Shown: piece after piece, positions 23,909 to 24,503 of the stretch | Layout: each line of letters opens with the position of its first letter | Position numbering within the stretch: the stretch's first letter is position 1 | IMG/VR virus record: IMGVR_UViG_3300022929_000197 | Location: 1 to 24,503 of that record | Source of the DNA: a virus | Direction: 5' to 3' (one strand) | DNA: 24,503 bases | Notes under the pieces: generated by a model | Told to the model about the DNA's origin: nothing | The model's input: only the letters and a program-made list of their open reading frames with translations | Databases searched by the model: none | Program-made: the position numbers and the translations under genes

Positions 23909-23931
23909 TCTAATATGGTGGGTATTAATTG
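23909..23931 (-). promoter_or_regulatory. Phage RNA polymerase promoter-like site behind the RNA polymerase gene
   Basis: The minus strand reads CAATTAATACCCACCATAT then TAGA. The first 19 bases are identical to 16965-16983. It is in the 78-base gap after the RNA polymerase stop and before the 44-aa gene. It aligns without gaps to the T7 and T3 promoters at CAC (-7 to -5) and ATA (-3 to -1). The bases at +1 onward are not GGG, so the exact start is uncertain. A CAGTC/GACTG inverted repeat flanks it. Confidence 0.8.
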
Positions 23932-23946
23932 ACTGAGTGGATAGTA

Positions 23947-24503
23947 TTAGTTAAAGAAAAACTCCGACTCTTCAACTAAAGCTATGTCTAAGTCACCCTT
24001 CTCAGGTATGTGTGGTATCAGATGATGCTTGTCTCTAGGTAATACATCCAATAGGTCTGTCCTGAAATCTTCTAGCACATCTGTCTGTGAATACATCTCA
24101 ACAAAGGCTTTGCGTAAGCACCACCATAGGGTCTCAGCGTCTGCTGCGTGTGTTCCATAACTGTCATGTACCATAGCGTAGCTGTGTATCTCACATTGTT
24201 TAGCCACATCGATAGTCAACATCATGTGTGCTGCATCGATACTGTGGACAAAGTTTGGTGAGATACCATTAGCTTGCCTGTGTTTGTTTATCTTCCCTGT
24301 CTCTTTATAAAGCATAGGTCTGAACGTAGCCCCCAACAGTTTAGTCTCGATGCGATAAGGCTTTGTCTGTTGGTATGCCTGGAGTACAGGAAAGTTTACT
24401 GGTGTGTCCCATCTAATTGATAAGCCCTCTGATGATGCTATCCTTGCAGCATTCTGTAGCCATGCCATTGCATCTGTAGCTGCATGAACCACCTCATTGA
24501 TAG
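23947..24503 (-). CDS. DNA-directed RNA polymerase, single-subunit T7 type (C-terminal part; runs off window)
   Basis: The last 185 codons or so of a T7-type RNA polymerase; the frame is open to the window edge. It contains the specificity-loop region (QTKPYRIETKLLGATF), which in T7 contacts promoter bases -8 to -11. Then come the conserved HRQANGISPNFVHSIDAAH, catalytic motif C as MVHDSYGTHAAD (T7 H811/D812), and the C-terminal foot ending EFFFN (T7 ends DFAFA). At the place of T7 Asn748 there is Glu, and Gln758 appears as Pro, so promoter recognition should differ from T7. It would transcribe all genes to the left from sites such as 23909-23931. It is truncated by the window, not broken. 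Confidence 0.97.
   Translation of the reverse strand, partial: INEVVHAATDAMAWLQNAARIASSEGLSIRWDTPVNFPVLQAYQQTKPYRIETKLLGATFRPMLYKETGKINKHRQANGISPNFVHSIDAAHMMLTIDVAKQCEIHSYAMVHDSYGTHAADAETLWWCLRKAFVEMYSQTDVLEDFRTDLLDVLPRDKHHLIPHIPEKGDLDIALVEESEFFFN

Overview
The window is a contiguous piece of a T7-like lytic podovirus genome (Autographiviridae type). Every gene I can support lies on the minus strand, so transcription runs from the right edge to the left edge. The gene order matches phage T7 from the end of gene 1 (RNA polymerase) to gene 17 (tail fibre). Both end genes run off the window. Gene content, low-to-moderate GC, and several small proteins of types I know from aquatic (cyano-, pelagi-) phages suggest a marine or freshwater phage. 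The bacterial host cannot be read from this sequence. No integrase, repressor, tRNA, CRISPR array or insertion sequence is seen.

Replication half (right, about 16.7-24.5 kb): the C-terminal end of a single-subunit RNA polymerase, a 44-aa protein, gp2.5-like ssDNA-binding protein, gp3-like endonuclease, gp3.5-like amidase/lysozyme, gp4-like primase-helicase, two small proteins, a gp5-like DNA polymerase, a possible PD-(D/E)XK protein, a gp6-like 5'-3' exonuclease, a protein resembling the dATP/dGTP diphosphohydrolase N-terminal family, and a 63-aa protein. Most neighbours overlap by a few to a few dozen bases, so they are likely translated from shared transcripts.

Morphogenesis half (left, 1-16.7 kb): gp7.3-like tail assembly protein, portal, a 55-aa protein, scaffold, major capsid protein, an intrinsic terminator, tail tubes A and B, internal virion proteins gp13-, gp14-, gp15- and gp16-like, and a long tail fibre that is still open at base 1.

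Regulation: two exact 19-bp copies of a T7-class promoter-like sequence, plus a third diverged one, sit where T7 has its phi1.x/2.5, phi4.x and phi6.5 promoters. A strong hairpin plus T-run follows the capsid gene, as T-phi does in T7.

Most notable: the gp16-like ejection protein carries, between proline-rich linkers, a region with the H-Y-E layout of PARP/ADP-ribosyltransferases. No lytic transglycosylase signature is seen at its N-terminus. This would be a candidate effector delivered with the DNA. Second, a small protein directly downstream of the helicase ends in the same acidic tail as the helicase, encoded by a 19-bp direct repeat, and the ssDNA-binding protein ends similarly.
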